This document shows positions 44,915 to 54,145 of a stretch of DNA of 64,000 nt, one piece after another. Numbering within the stretch: position 1 is the first letter of the stretch; every line of letters starts with the position of its first letter. Made by a program: the position numbers and the translations under genes. The notes under the pieces are model-generated. The model saw only the letters and a list, made by a program, of their open reading frames with translations, did no database searches and was not told the DNA's origin. This DNA comes from Tolypothrix sp. NIES-4075 (GTDB taxonomy: Bacteria; Cyanobacteriota; Cyanobacteriia; Cyanobacteriales; Nostocaceae), in contig NZ_BDUC01000002.1 of NCBI RefSeq assembly GCF_002218085.1, positions 372,001-436,000 on the forward strand, written 5' to 3'.

Positions 44915-45757
44915 TTGGATGAGCTCAGGACAGCGCTAGAGCTAGCAACCGAAGAAGAATTGCAAGATTTAACCGCAATTCTGTTTGGTCGGAAATTTAA
45001 TCCCATAGATTATGTTCATACACCAGAACCGATAGAAGTGCAAAGTAAAGACCGCAAAGCTTGGCTAGATGCGCTCGAAGCACGCTTTCGCTTTTTGGCG
45101 GCAGATGGGATGACGGTATTAAGGGGACGCACAAATCTGGTAACTTACCGAGAAGCTTTGATTCAAGTATGTAAGTATCTGAAAATTCGCTACTCTCATC
45201 AACTAGCAACAGTTGATTTAGAAGCCGAAGTGTTTTTGCATCTTTTAGGGCATGTGTGGAAAAAATTACCCGAAAAGGAAAAGCAAAAATTGACTGTGCA
45301 GGTTCAGCAGCAGCTTGCCAAATCTCAACCGAATCAACCGCTACCACTTTCATTACAGCGTGACCCTTTAGGCTTGCTTTTTAAAGGTGGTAGCGCGATC
45401 GCACTCACCTCGATCGTACAACCACTGTTGCTCAAACAAATCGCCCGTCAATTTGCCATGCACTTTGCCACCTATCAAATAGCCCAACAAGCTGCGGTTG
45501 AAGGTGGGGTAATCGCAACAACACAGTTTCAAAACTATGTAGCTTTGCAGATGGCACGACGGGGTATGGCTGTAAGTGCAGCTCGTTATACCGCAGTCAG
45601 AAGTGTATTTGCTATGTTAGGACCAGTCATGTGGGGTTGGTTTTTTGCAGATTTAGGATGGAGAGCGATCGCCACCAACTACGGTAGAATCATACCCACC
45701 ATCTTTGCCTTAGCTCAAATTCGCCTCACCCGCACCGAATGTTGGGAACCCGCTTGA
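44915..45757 (+). CDS. YaaW family (DUF3944-like) protein
   Basis: About 280 residues. The start LDELRTALELATEEELQDLT is the YaaW-type N-terminal helical repeat; a central helical part and a hydrophobic C-terminal third (GGSAIALTSIVQPLLLKQI, VFAMLGPVMWGWFFADLGW) suggest membrane association. Function is unknown. The frame is open from a TTG at 44849; I prefer TTG at 44915 because AGAGGAAGAG precedes it and the family begins there. The C-terminal 19 bases overlap the next gene. Confidence 0.75.
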   Translation: MDELRTALELATEEELQDLTAILFGRKFNPIDYVHTPEPIEVQSKDRKAWLDALEARFRFLAADGMTVLRGRTNLVTYREALIQVCKYLKIRYSHQLATVDLEAEVFLHLLGHVWKKLPEKEKQKLTVQVQQQLAKSQPNQPLPLSLQRDPLGLLFKGGSAIALTSIVQPLLLKQIARQFAMHFATYQIAQQAAVEGGVIATTQFQNYVALQMARRGMAVSAARYTAVRSVFAMLGPVMWGWFFADLGWRAIATNYGRIIPTIFALAQIRLTRTECWEPA

Positions 45758-47130
45758 AAACCGCTTTTCGCCATCCCAATCCTAATTTACAATTTCCTTG
45801 GAACTTGGCTCAAATCGGATTATTTATCTTTCCCTTGAGTCCGTTTTTAGGTGCTGTAACTCTAGGTTTGGCATCATTAAAAACTTGGTTGCGACAACAC
45901 CGCACAATTATTCAGAGTCCCCTTAATTGGGGATTTGCCCTCCTCGGTGTATTGTTAATCATTAGCTCTGCCTTTGCTGAGAATAAAACAGAAGCCTTCC
46001 TTGGCTTGTTTAATTTCTTACCGTTCTTTTTATTTTTCGCCGGCTTTAGCGCTTTAATTCAAACACCCACCCAATTGCGCCAACTAAGCTGGAATTTAGT
46101 CATATCTTCCATACCTGTGGTCATAATTGGCTTTGGGCAATTATTTTTGGGCTGGACTTCTAAATTAGAAATTTTGTGGATTGTTTTGGAAATAAACATC
46201 CTACCCCAAGGAGATCCACGAGGTCGCATGGCTTCAATTTTCATGCACGCTAACACCTTAGCTGCTTATCTAGTAATAGTTTTCATCCTGGGGTTAGGGT
46301 TGTGGCTAGAAAGTTTTCAGCAGTTGAGAGGCAGAGGGCAGGGGGCAGGGGGACAAAAAGACAAGGAGACAAGGGGGCAAGGGGACAAGGAGGACAAGGA
46401 GGAAATTTCTATATCTCCCTTGTCCCCCCCCTCTCCCCCTCTTTCCTTCCTCTTCCTCACTGCGGTATTAATTACCAACTTTGCGGCGTTGATTTTAACT
46501 AACTCGCGCAATGCTTGGGCGATCGCTATTGCTGCTTGTTTGGCTTATGCTGTTTACCAAGGTTGGCGGATTCTTATCGCTTTTGTTTCTGGTGTCGTCG
46601 CTAGCGTCATGTTAGCTGCTTTTGCACCCCAAGCGATCGCAGTTATATTTCGTAAAGTTGTTCCTGCTTTCTTTTGGGCACGGTTAAACGACCAAATGTA
46701 TCCCGATAGACCAACAGCCTTAATGCGAAAAACCCAATGGCAATTTGCTTGGTCTTTGGCTGAACAGCGTCCTTGGACTGGTTGGGGTTTACGCAATTTT
46801 ACTGCTCTTTACAAAGCACATTCACAGATTCGCTTGGGTCATCCTCACAACTTGTTTTTGATGCTTTCCGCCGAAACAGGACTTCCCAGTACTCTGTTAT
46901 ATTGTGGTTTACTCGGTTGGATTTTATTTGCCGGTGTCCAAGTGTTGCGAAGGTCAAAAGATATCGACCACAAAGACAAATTGATACTTTTCAGTTACCT
47001 TCTTGTCCTGGTCGGGTGGGTGCTATTTAATACGGCAGACGTAACTTTATTTGATTTCCGGTTGAATACTCTAGCTTGGTTGCTGTTTTCTTCTGTTTGT
47101 GGAGTAGTCTATCGCTACAAAAATGTTTAA
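45739..47130 (+). CDS. O-antigen ligase/polymerase family protein with in-frame repeat insert
   Basis: 463 residues with ten or more membrane segments. The WzyC region has LTNSRNAWAIAIAACLAYA and GWGLRNFTALYKAHSQ, then LGHPHNLFLMLSAETGLPS, with His residues typical of the ligase loop. It should polymerise or ligate the flipped glycan in the periplasm. The family also contains IctB-like proteins. Residues about 195-236 are an STRR-encoded insert (GGQKDKETRGQGDKEDKEE) that lies in a loop between membrane segments. The gene overlaps the YaaW gene by 19 bases. Confidence 0.85.
   Translation: MLGTRLKTAFRHPNPNLQFPWNLAQIGLFIFPLSPFLGAVTLGLASLKTWLRQHRTIIQSPLNWGFALLGVLLIISSAFAENKTEAFLGLFNFLPFFLFFAGFSALIQTPTQLRQLSWNLVISSIPVVIIGFGQLFLGWTSKLEILWIVLEINILPQGDPRGRMASIFMHANTLAAYLVIVFILGLGLWLESFQQLRGRGQGAGGQKDKETRGQGDKEDKEEISISPLSPPSPPLSFLFLTAVLITNFAALILTNSRNAWAIAIAACLAYAVYQGWRILIAFVSGVVASVMLAAFAPQAIAVIFRKVVPAFFWARLNDQMYPDRPTALMRKTQWQFAWSLAEQRPWTGWGLRNFTALYKAHSQIRLGHPHNLFLMLSAETGLPSTLLYCGLLGWILFAGVQVLRRSKDIDHKDKLILFSYLLVLVGWVLFNTADVTLFDFRLNTLAWLLFSSVCGVVYRYKNV
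46321..46445. repeat. STRR foldback inside a coding sequence
   Basis: GACAAGG/GGGGACA repeats on the left face TCCCTTGTCCCCCCC on the right. It is in frame and without stops inside the ligase gene. Confidence 0.85.
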
Positions 47131-47162
47131 AATTACTTCTTCACCTTTTTCCTGAAGAAAAT

Positions 47163-47271
47163 CCCCATTCCCCAGAAACAATAGGGAGTAGGGAGTAGGA
47201 AATTTTTCTTTCCCCATTCCCCATTCCCCATTCCCCATTACCCATTACCCATTCCCCATTCCCCCTAAAAT
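47163..47271. repeat. STRR array of CCCCATT heptamers
   Basis: About eight tandem CCCCATT or CCCATTA heptamers at 47205-47271, preceded by GGGAGTAGGGAGTAGG, giving a foldback before the Ycf51 gene. Confidence 0.7.
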
Positions 47272-47312
47272 AGGTGTATCAACAAAAAAATACACCTTTA
47301 TAACCAACTGTT

Positions 47313-47834
47313 ATGTTCACAACAGCTGATTTTTTTCAATATACCCAATGGTCAGGAATTGCTACCTTGGTTTTGGCTGCGATCGCAATCTTGGGTTTTA
47401 TTTTAAAATGGGGCATCCGCTTTCGGTTGGTGGGTGCAACTGGCTTTATGCTGGTGATGACGGCTGGTTTGTTTACACTCTCGTTGGGACCTTTAAGCCG
47501 CACGGTAATTCCGGGTGCGCTGAAGTATTCTCTAGTTTATGACAACGGGTCTACACAAGCGGTGATTGCTATACCACCGACTATTACCCCAACGGAATTA
47601 GAAGCTACTCTACGTCAAGCAGCCAGCAATCTATATTCTAACGGTCGCTTGGCTAGACGGGGAGATAACCAACTGACGATTCGATCGCGTACTATTATCC
47701 ATCCAGAACCGGGGGTTTCTGTGCCACTATATTTGGGTGAGGTCAAGCGATCGCTTACTTCTCGTGAAGACTCAGCAATGACGCTGGAAATTTACAAGAT
47801 AAAATTCGCGCAATTGCCAAAACCAACCGCTTAA
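47313..47834 (+). CDS. Ycf51 family protein
   Basis: 173 residues with two N-terminal membrane segments (IATLVLAAIAILGFILKWG and LVGATGFMLVMTAGLFTL) and a soluble domain (QAVIAIPPTITPTELEATLR, SRTIIHPEPGVSVPLYLGEV). This fits the Ycf51 family shared by cyanobacteria and some algal plastids. The function is unknown. Confidence 0.85.
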   Translation: MFTTADFFQYTQWSGIATLVLAAIAILGFILKWGIRFRLVGATGFMLVMTAGLFTLSLGPLSRTVIPGALKYSLVYDNGSTQAVIAIPPTITPTELEATLRQAASNLYSNGRLARRGDNQLTIRSRTIIHPEPGVSVPLYLGEVKRSLTSREDSAMTLEIYKIKFAQLPKPTA

Positions 47835-48372
47835 TTGCCTAACTAGGTGATTGCAAGATTCCCGACTTCGCAGAAGTTGTCGGGAATCTGACCAAAGATA
47901 AAGCTTTAGTATATCTTTAAATATTTTATCCTGTTTTATTCTTCTTTTTCTAGATAAGCTGAATTATTCGCTCTGGAGTTTATCTAAACTTACTAAATGT
48001 ATTCCTGTCATAAATTGTATGCAGTACATAATGCCAAGGCTTTCTCTTCTGTTCGCAAACAGCCTAAGTGTATTGCACTCAATTGATAACTACATTTTTC
48101 AACTTAACAACTAAGTAGTATTGTAGGGTGCGTTACGGATTTCATCCTAACGCATCAAATCGTTGATGATGGTGCGTTAGCGCTTCTCGTAACGCACCCT
48201 ACGTATCTTGCATCTTTTTGCATCGATTCAACTACCTCACTGCTCTTTGCTTTGCGGTATTTAATGCTGAAAAATTGCATTTTTTTCAGAATAACAAATT
48301 ATTATAAATTATTTTTAATCTTTTCAACAGATAACTATCTAACACTGAATAAAAAATAGAGAGATTAACTTA
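47835..48372. other. Intergenic region with a terminator-like hairpin and a dispersed repeat
   Basis: 538 bases. The stem GATTCCCGAC/GTCGGGAATC at 47857-47888 may terminate the Ycf51 transcript. The repeat at 48123-48202 is listed separately. The remaining AT-rich part is the GMC oxidoreductase promoter. Confidence 0.5.
48123..48202. repeat. Dispersed 80-bp element with 15-bp terminal inverted repeats
   Basis: GTAGGGTGCGTTACG at the left and CGTAACGCACCCTAC at the right are perfect inverted repeats, with inner GGTGCGTTAGCGC. This is a MITE-like repeat of a type common in cyanobacteria. Confidence 0.7.
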
Positions 48373-50055
48373 ATGCTAATTGATAGCCGTAATTTACCTA
48401 CAGATGAAGTGATTCAAACTGAAGTTTGTATTGTCGGTGCAGGTCCTGCCGGAATTACTTTGGCGCGAGAATTTCTTGGGCAATATTTTCGAGTTTGTCT
48501 ATTAGAAAGTGGTGATTTGGAATTTAATCAAGAAACACAATCTCTTTGTGAAGGTGAAACTATTGCTGATAATTTTCCCGAACTACATGAAATGCGTCGG
48601 CGTCAGTATGGTGGACTGGCTAATGCTTGGGGTATTGAAATATATAACAAGCAAATTGGTCTGAGACATATGCCTTTGGACGAAATAGACTTTGAAAAAC
48701 GTGATTGGTTGCCATATAGTGGATGGTCTTTTAATAAATCTCATCTTAATCCTTTCTACGAACGCGCTCAAGCAGTTTGCAAACTCGGAAATTTTGTTTA
48801 TGAGGCTGAAGCTTGGTCAGATAATAAATCTCCTCAGTTACCTTTTAAAAGTGATAATGTAACTACTAGCATGTTTCAGTTTGGAACTCGCGATATTTTT
48901 CTCAGTGAATATCGCGATAAAATTAATCGTTCAGCTAATATCACTACTTATCTAAATGCAAATGTAGTAGAAATTAAAACTGACGAAACCGCTAAGACTG
49001 TAACTCGTGTAAAAGTGGCTTCTTTGCAAGGAAATCAATTTTGGGTTGCAGCAAAAGTATTTATTCTAGCTTCTGGGGGAATTGAAAATGCCCGGTTATT
49101 ATTACTATCAAATAAAACGCAAAAAAATGGCTTAGGCAATCAAAACGATTTAGTAGGCAGATTTTTTATGGATCATCCTTTAATTCGTTCGGGTGTGATT
49201 TTGCCTAATAATCCCCAAATCTTCAATTCTACAGCTTTATATGACTTACGCTTGGTAAAGAATGTCCCTGTAATGGGAAAACTTACTTTAGCTCAAGAAG
49301 TTATGCGTCGGGAAAAATTGCTGAATATGAGTGCATTGCTTTTTCCCAGACATAACAAATTTACAACGGCGATTTTTCCGACACATAACGAATTTAGAAC
49401 TGCGGGAAAAGCTTCTTTAAAAATATTGCTTGCCGCAACTCGACGCGGGGAAATACCTAAAGATGTTCCTAAACATTTAGCAAATGTAATTAAAGACTTT
49501 GATAGTCTTTTTCTTCAATGGTATAAGCGTCACTTTCAAAAGCAACTGATGTTTTCTAATTTAAGTCAAGGTGGATGGTCGTATCAGAAAAACAAAGATA
49601 AAAAATTTACAATGTTTGAAGTGGTGAGTCAAACTGAACAAGCTCCCCATCCTGATAACCGGGTGATGCTTAGTAGTAAACTTGATAAGCTTGGTTGTGC
49701 AAAAGCGCAGTTAAATTGGCGCTGGACTGAAACTGATATTAATAGTATAAAGACTTCGCAAGCAATTTTAGCACAAGAAGTTGCTCGCGCTGGATTGGGT
49801 GAATTCCAGATTGCATCAGATGGAGAACTTCCGCAGGTTCTATCTATTAGCACGCATCATCATATGGGTACAACGCGGATGCATCACGACCCGAAACAGG
49901 GTGTTGTCGATGCAAATTGTCAAGTTCACGGTGTCTCGAATTTATTTTTAGCTGGTAGTTCGGTTTTCCCTACAGGCGGCTTTGCTAATCCTACCCTGAC
50001 GATTGTCGCTTTGGCTGTGCGGCTGGCGGATTATGTGAAAAGTCACTGTTTTTAG
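48373..50055 (+). CDS. GMC family FAD-dependent oxidoreductase
   Basis: 560 residues. FAD-binding motif CIVGAGPAGITLAREFLG at the N-terminus; GGLANAWGIEIY, ILASGGIENARLLLLS; C-terminal catalytic region STHHHMGTTRMHHD and FLAGSSVFPTGGFANPTLTI. It should oxidise an alcohol or sugar, with no substrate hint from sequence. Cytoplasmic, no signal. Long independent leader. Confidence 0.9.
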   Translation: MLIDSRNLPTDEVIQTEVCIVGAGPAGITLAREFLGQYFRVCLLESGDLEFNQETQSLCEGETIADNFPELHEMRRRQYGGLANAWGIEIYNKQIGLRHMPLDEIDFEKRDWLPYSGWSFNKSHLNPFYERAQAVCKLGNFVYEAEAWSDNKSPQLPFKSDNVTTSMFQFGTRDIFLSEYRDKINRSANITTYLNANVVEIKTDETAKTVTRVKVASLQGNQFWVAAKVFILASGGIENARLLLLSNKTQKNGLGNQNDLVGRFFMDHPLIRSGVILPNNPQIFNSTALYDLRLVKNVPVMGKLTLAQEVMRREKLLNMSALLFPRHNKFTTAIFPTHNEFRTAGKASLKILLAATRRGEIPKDVPKHLANVIKDFDSLFLQWYKRHFQKQLMFSNLSQGGWSYQKNKDKKFTMFEVVSQTEQAPHPDNRVMLSSKLDKLGCAKAQLNWRWTETDINSIKTSQAILAQEVARAGLGEFQIASDGELPQVLSISTHHHMGTTRMHHDPKQGVVDANCQVHGVSNLFLAGSSVFPTGGFANPTLTIVALAVRLADYVKSHCF

Positions 50056-50525
50056 TTCCCGACGACTGAAGTCGCGGTTCATCTTGCACACAAACGAAGT
50101 CCACGCAGGTGGACTACGGAAAATTAAGAATTTTTGAGCCTGTGCAGGTAGGCTTTGTTAGTATAGGCTACTGACTAGCGATCGCCTATTCTTTTCTGGT
50201 TTACATACTGCATTCATTGTCTCATTTGTCAATGCGAAAGTTCCGATTAATTCAATAAAATTTATATAAAAACCAATAATCAATATAAATTACTAATTAA
50301 TCATCTTAACTGTCTCAAAAATTTGCTTAAGTGTCTTAACTGTCCTTGCATTTTCGCTTCGATCCTGAGAATATTTAAATGCATCTATACCAATAGTAAG
50401 ACATAAGCAATTTTCCGAGGGATTTAATGGGTAAACACTCATTATAAACCTGGATAATAATTATTGCATTTTCTAGATAGCATCTACCAAAAAGTAAATT
50501 CTCAAAACAATCAAAGAGGTAATTT
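50056..50525. other. Intergenic region with REP-type stems
   Basis: 470 bases. CGACT-GA-AGTCG at 50063-50074 and AGTCCA-CGCAGG-TGGACT at 50098-50115 form consecutive stems after the GMC gene. The rest is AT-rich and holds nothing I recognise. Confidence 0.5.
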
Positions 50526-51017
50526 ATGAGCAATATTCAAGAAGTACTACCTGCTTCAGAATTTCTGAAAAAGAACTTAGGTATTTCCGAAATTCCGCTT
50601 GAAGCATACCTTAACTATGGATATGCACTGCTTGCTATTGCTGGAGCAGATGGAGAGGTTTCAGAAGCCGAATTTAACTGGTTACTAAATCATCAGCGCT
50701 TGGCTGGCGCTCCCGAAGAAGTAATAGAAAAATACAAAACATTTGAATACAAAAATGCTGACTTAGAAAATTTGCTGAGTAAGATTACAGTTGATGTTCC
50801 TACTTGGTCGAAATCAAGGTCATTGCTGTATCATGCAATTCAAATGTCTCGTGCCGATGACGATTACTCAGTTGAAGAGCAAAAAGCTGTAAAAAAAGCA
50901 GCTAAATTGTTAAAGGTTGAAGATGATATTGCGCTTGCTCTCAATAGATTGGTAGAAACAGAAGAAGCAGTAACTGCATTACGTAAAGCGTTATTACAAA
51001 CTGAGGTTTTAGCTTAA
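50526..51017 (+). CDS. TerB-like helical protein
   Basis: 163 residues, all helical. LNYGYALLAIAGADGEVSEA, EFNWLLNHQ and QMSRADDDYSVEEQKAVKKA show the paired acidic metal-binding motifs of TerB/DjlA-like domains. AGAGGT is placed 7 bases before the ATG. It leads a small group with a membrane protein and an MscS channel, so it may report or modulate envelope stress. Confidence 0.8.
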   Translation: MSNIQEVLPASEFLKKNLGISEIPLEAYLNYGYALLAIAGADGEVSEAEFNWLLNHQRLAGAPEEVIEKYKTFEYKNADLENLLSKITVDVPTWSKSRSLLYHAIQMSRADDDYSVEEQKAVKKAAKLLKVEDDIALALNRLVETEEAVTALRKALLQTEVLA

Positions 51018-51040
51018 TCGAAGAATAAAGGTTTTGGGCT

Positions 51041-51340
51041 ATGGGTTTCAAACCTGATTTTAAAGCCCGAAACGCTCACTACCTAAAAGATTTAGCTTTT
51101 GTATCTAGCAAAAATCCTTTTATTTTGGCGAAGGTCACAGAACCGCTAACACAATTGATCAAAATGGTTGGTATCACACAGGTGATATTGTCTATATTGA
51201 TGTGGTTTTCTCAGTTAGTAGCCTCTTTCATTAATTTTTATGGGCTACCATATCCCCGACTTATTCAAGAAATCGGGGATATAACTACTTTTTTCATATA
51301 TTTATACTCAGAAGATGAATATACTAATTATCCTGGGTGA
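51041..51340 (+). CDS. Small membrane protein upstream of MscS channel
   Basis: 99 residues with one membrane segment (ITQVILSILMWFSQLVASFI) after a basic N-terminal part. No family recognised. Starts 23 bases after the TerB gene and overlaps the channel gene by 26 bases, so all three are likely co-translated. It could be an accessory part of the channel. Confidence 0.65.
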   Translation: MGFKPDFKARNAHYLKDLAFVSSKNPFILAKVTEPLTQLIKMVGITQVILSILMWFSQLVASFINFYGLPYPRLIQEIGDITTFFIYLYSEDEYTNYPG

Positions 51341-52889
51341 AGTTGTATTTTTAATACTCATTTTCTCGCTGTTGAACTGGCTAATTGGTATAATCTTCAA
51401 GCAAGTCGCTAAAGTTTCGTGGCTTCAAGCAAGAACTGCAAATCTCACATTTATAAAGAGGAGTATCAGCAGACTTTTAATTTTAATTTCTGTGATTCTG
51501 TGTCTTGTGCTGATTGGTGTGAATGGGATGGTGATTTATCGAGGTGGAAACGTTAAGGAATTTCAACTTAATCTTATTCGCAGTCTTCCTACTCAATTTT
51601 GGCTCAATCTCTTGACGGCGAGCTTGAAAAGTGTGAGTTTGCTGATGTTAGTTAAATTTAGCATACCACCCTTAAGCCGGGGTATAGATTGGGTCTGTGA
51701 TTACGCCAAGAAAGCCGATCAAATCAAGGCTAATGATGAAAGTACCGAGGCTTTTTTTAAAGTTTTAAAAAGAATTATCATTCATACTCTTTGGATATCA
51801 TCTGCTATCCTGTGCGCTAAATTTCTCTACCTACCACAAGTCGTTCCCAAGTATCTTTATATTGCCTTAAAAATATACATTATTGTCACAGTTGGTTTAC
51901 TCATTGTTAAAGCTGTTGCTACTATCGTTGATACTCTCGACGCGCTCAGTCTTAAATACTCCAGTTCTAACGATCTACTGCGTTTATACGAGCGTTTACG
52001 CCACTTAATTCCCCTCTTCAAAAAATGTTTGGAATACGTCCTCTATGTTGGCATAATAAATCTTGTTGTTCCAGAAATAGAACCTATCGCTTGGATAAGT
52101 GCTTATACCCCTAGAATTGTGCAGATTATTGGGGTTTATTTTCTTAGCAATGTTTTGATTGAAGTTGCTTATTTCATTCTTGATGAGTTCTACTTAAAAA
52201 CTACAGATGCAAATGACTCACAGCGACAAAAACGACTAACACTGATTCCCTTAATACGGAGTTTTGCCAAATATTTTGTCTACTTCACTGCCGGAGTTAC
52301 TATACTCAAGCTGATTGGTATTGATCCTGCGCCTATCTTAGCAGGTGCAGGGATTGTGGGTATAGCAGTTGGTTTTGGAGCGCAAAACCTGATTAATGAT
52401 GTCGTTTGTGGATTTTTGATTTTGTTTGAAAACTATTACTTGGTAGGTGATTATGTTGAAGTTGGGAAAGTGGAAGAGAGAAATATTGAGGGGCTTGTAG
52501 AAGCGATTGAACTGCGAACCACTCACGTCCGACATCCTGATGGTCAATTACAGATTGTTCGCAATGGGGATATTGGATCAATTATCAACTACTCTAAGCA
52601 GTATATATATGCAAGGGTGGAAGTTAGCGTTTCCTATGACTCCAATTTAGATCATGTGTATAGAGTGGTTGAGAAGATAGGACAGCAGTTAAAGGTGGAT
52701 GAACAGGATGTTCTAGAACCTACAAGAGTAGCTGGACTAGAAAGTTTTGGGGAGAATAACCTATTGCTGCTCACGCTGACAAAGGTCAAGCCTGGAAAAC
52801 ACCTTCATATTCAGCGTGTTCTCCGCAAGATATTGAAGGATACTTTTAGCCAAGAAGAAATTGAAATTTGCGGTTTCTCCAAGAATTGA
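51315..52889 (+). CDS. MscS family mechanosensitive channel
   Basis: 524 residues. Several N-terminal membrane segments, then the MscS pore helix and beta domain: PAPILAGAGIVGIAVGFGAQ, NLINDVVCGFLILFENYYLV, GDYVEVG and TTHVRHPDGQLQIVRNGDIG. It opens under membrane tension to release solutes. The extended N-terminus puts it in the larger MscS class. The gene overlaps the preceding small membrane protein. Confidence 0.92.
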   Translation: MNILIILGEVVFLILIFSLLNWLIGIIFKQVAKVSWLQARTANLTFIKRSISRLLILISVILCLVLIGVNGMVIYRGGNVKEFQLNLIRSLPTQFWLNLLTASLKSVSLLMLVKFSIPPLSRGIDWVCDYAKKADQIKANDESTEAFFKVLKRIIIHTLWISSAILCAKFLYLPQVVPKYLYIALKIYIIVTVGLLIVKAVATIVDTLDALSLKYSSSNDLLRLYERLRHLIPLFKKCLEYVLYVGIINLVVPEIEPIAWISAYTPRIVQIIGVYFLSNVLIEVAYFILDEFYLKTTDANDSQRQKRLTLIPLIRSFAKYFVYFTAGVTILKLIGIDPAPILAGAGIVGIAVGFGAQNLINDVVCGFLILFENYYLVGDYVEVGKVEERNIEGLVEAIELRTTHVRHPDGQLQIVRNGDIGSIINYSKQYIYARVEVSVSYDSNLDHVYRVVEKIGQQLKVDEQDVLEPTRVAGLESFGENNLLLLTLTKVKPGKHLHIQRVLRKILKDTFSQEEIEICGFSKN

Positions 52890-52996
52890 TACTAGCTGTT
52901 GGCTCCTCCAAGGTGCAGGTGCAAAATATAAGTTAAATAATGTCAAAGTTTTTTTGGCAAACTAGAATATATGCCTAGTTAATTTTTCATCCTACT

Positions 52997-54145
52997 TTGT
53001 CTACTCAAACTTCTAATTCATTATTTACTCTGACGATCGCACCAGCAAAAGTCATCCGTGGTGCGGGTGCGTTGACGAATTGCACTGAAGCAATTTCTCG
53101 TTTGGGAACTCGTCCGCTGATTTTGGCAGGCGATCGCACTCTCGCTCTGATTCAAACTCATTTACAATCGGTTTTACAACAATTGCAAGTTGCTCAAGCA
53201 TCTTATGGTGCAGATTGTTGTGAAGATAGTTTAAATTCTTTACGCAAAGCAGCTAAAGAACATCTTGCTGATGTCATTATCGGTGTAGGTGGTGGTAAAG
53301 CACTTGATACAGCGAAGTTAGTCGCTCATCAATTACAGTTGCCCGTAGTCACAATTCCTACCTCAGCCGCAACTTGTGCGGCTTGGACTGCCCTTTCAAA
53401 TGTCTATTCTGACAAGGGTGCGTTTTTATATGATGTGGCGCTTTCTCAGTGTCCCGATTTATTGATACTCGATTATGACTTAATTGAAACTGCTCCTCAA
53501 CGTACTTTGGTAGCGGGAATTGGGGATGCGATCGCTAAATGGTACGAAGCCTCTGTAAGCAGCGGACACTCAGAACAGACTTTAATTATATCCGCCGTGC
53601 AACAAGCGCGAGTTTTGCGCGATATTTTGTTTCAAAAGTCAGCCGCAGCACTGCAAACCCCAGGAAGCGAGGTGTGGCGCGAAGTTGTAGACGCTACCGT
53701 TTTACTCGCTGGGGTAATTGGCGGAATTGGTGGGGCACAATGTCGTACTGTTGCGGCACATGCAGTGCATAATGGTTTAACCCACATTTGCAAACACGAC
53801 AGTATTCACGGCGAAAAGGTCGCTTACGGTATCTTGGTGCAACTACGCTTAGAAGAAATGGTACAGGGTTCGCAGCTAGCTGCTGCCGCAAGGCAACAGT
53901 TGTTGAAATTCTATACAGAAATCGGGTTGCCGCAAAAGTTGAGCGATTTAGGATTGGGCAACATCACTTTAGGTGAGTTGCAAACAGCCGCAGAAATTGC
54001 TCTAGCGCCTAATTCTGACATTCATCGACTACCATTTAAAGTGGCACCAGAACAGTTGATGGCAGCGATGGTTTCCACCACTGCACCAATAGATACTACA
54101 GCTTTGCGGGTATCAATAAGGGGAATTGACGAGGTTCAGGAATGA
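52997..54145 (+). CDS. Iron-containing (glycerol dehydrogenase-like) alcohol dehydrogenase
   Basis: 382 residues. The NAD loop is IIGVGGGKALDTAK; TIPTSAATCAAWTALSNVYS binds cofactor; metal ligands are Asp177 in GIGDAIAKW, His255 or His258 in AAHAVHNGL and His271 in SIHGEKVAYG. It starts at TTG 52997. It overlaps the aminotransferase gene by 4 bases, so the two act together, perhaps supplying and transaminating a keto or aldehyde compound. Confidence 0.88.
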   Translation: MSTQTSNSLFTLTIAPAKVIRGAGALTNCTEAISRLGTRPLILAGDRTLALIQTHLQSVLQQLQVAQASYGADCCEDSLNSLRKAAKEHLADVIIGVGGGKALDTAKLVAHQLQLPVVTIPTSAATCAAWTALSNVYSDKGAFLYDVALSQCPDLLILDYDLIETAPQRTLVAGIGDAIAKWYEASVSSGHSEQTLIISAVQQARVLRDILFQKSAAALQTPGSEVWREVVDATVLLAGVIGGIGGAQCRTVAAHAVHNGLTHICKHDSIHGEKVAYGILVQLRLEEMVQGSQLAAAARQQLLKFYTEIGLPQKLSDLGLGNITLGELQTAAEIALAPNSDIHRLPFKVAPEQLMAAMVSTTAPIDTTALRVSIRGIDEVQE

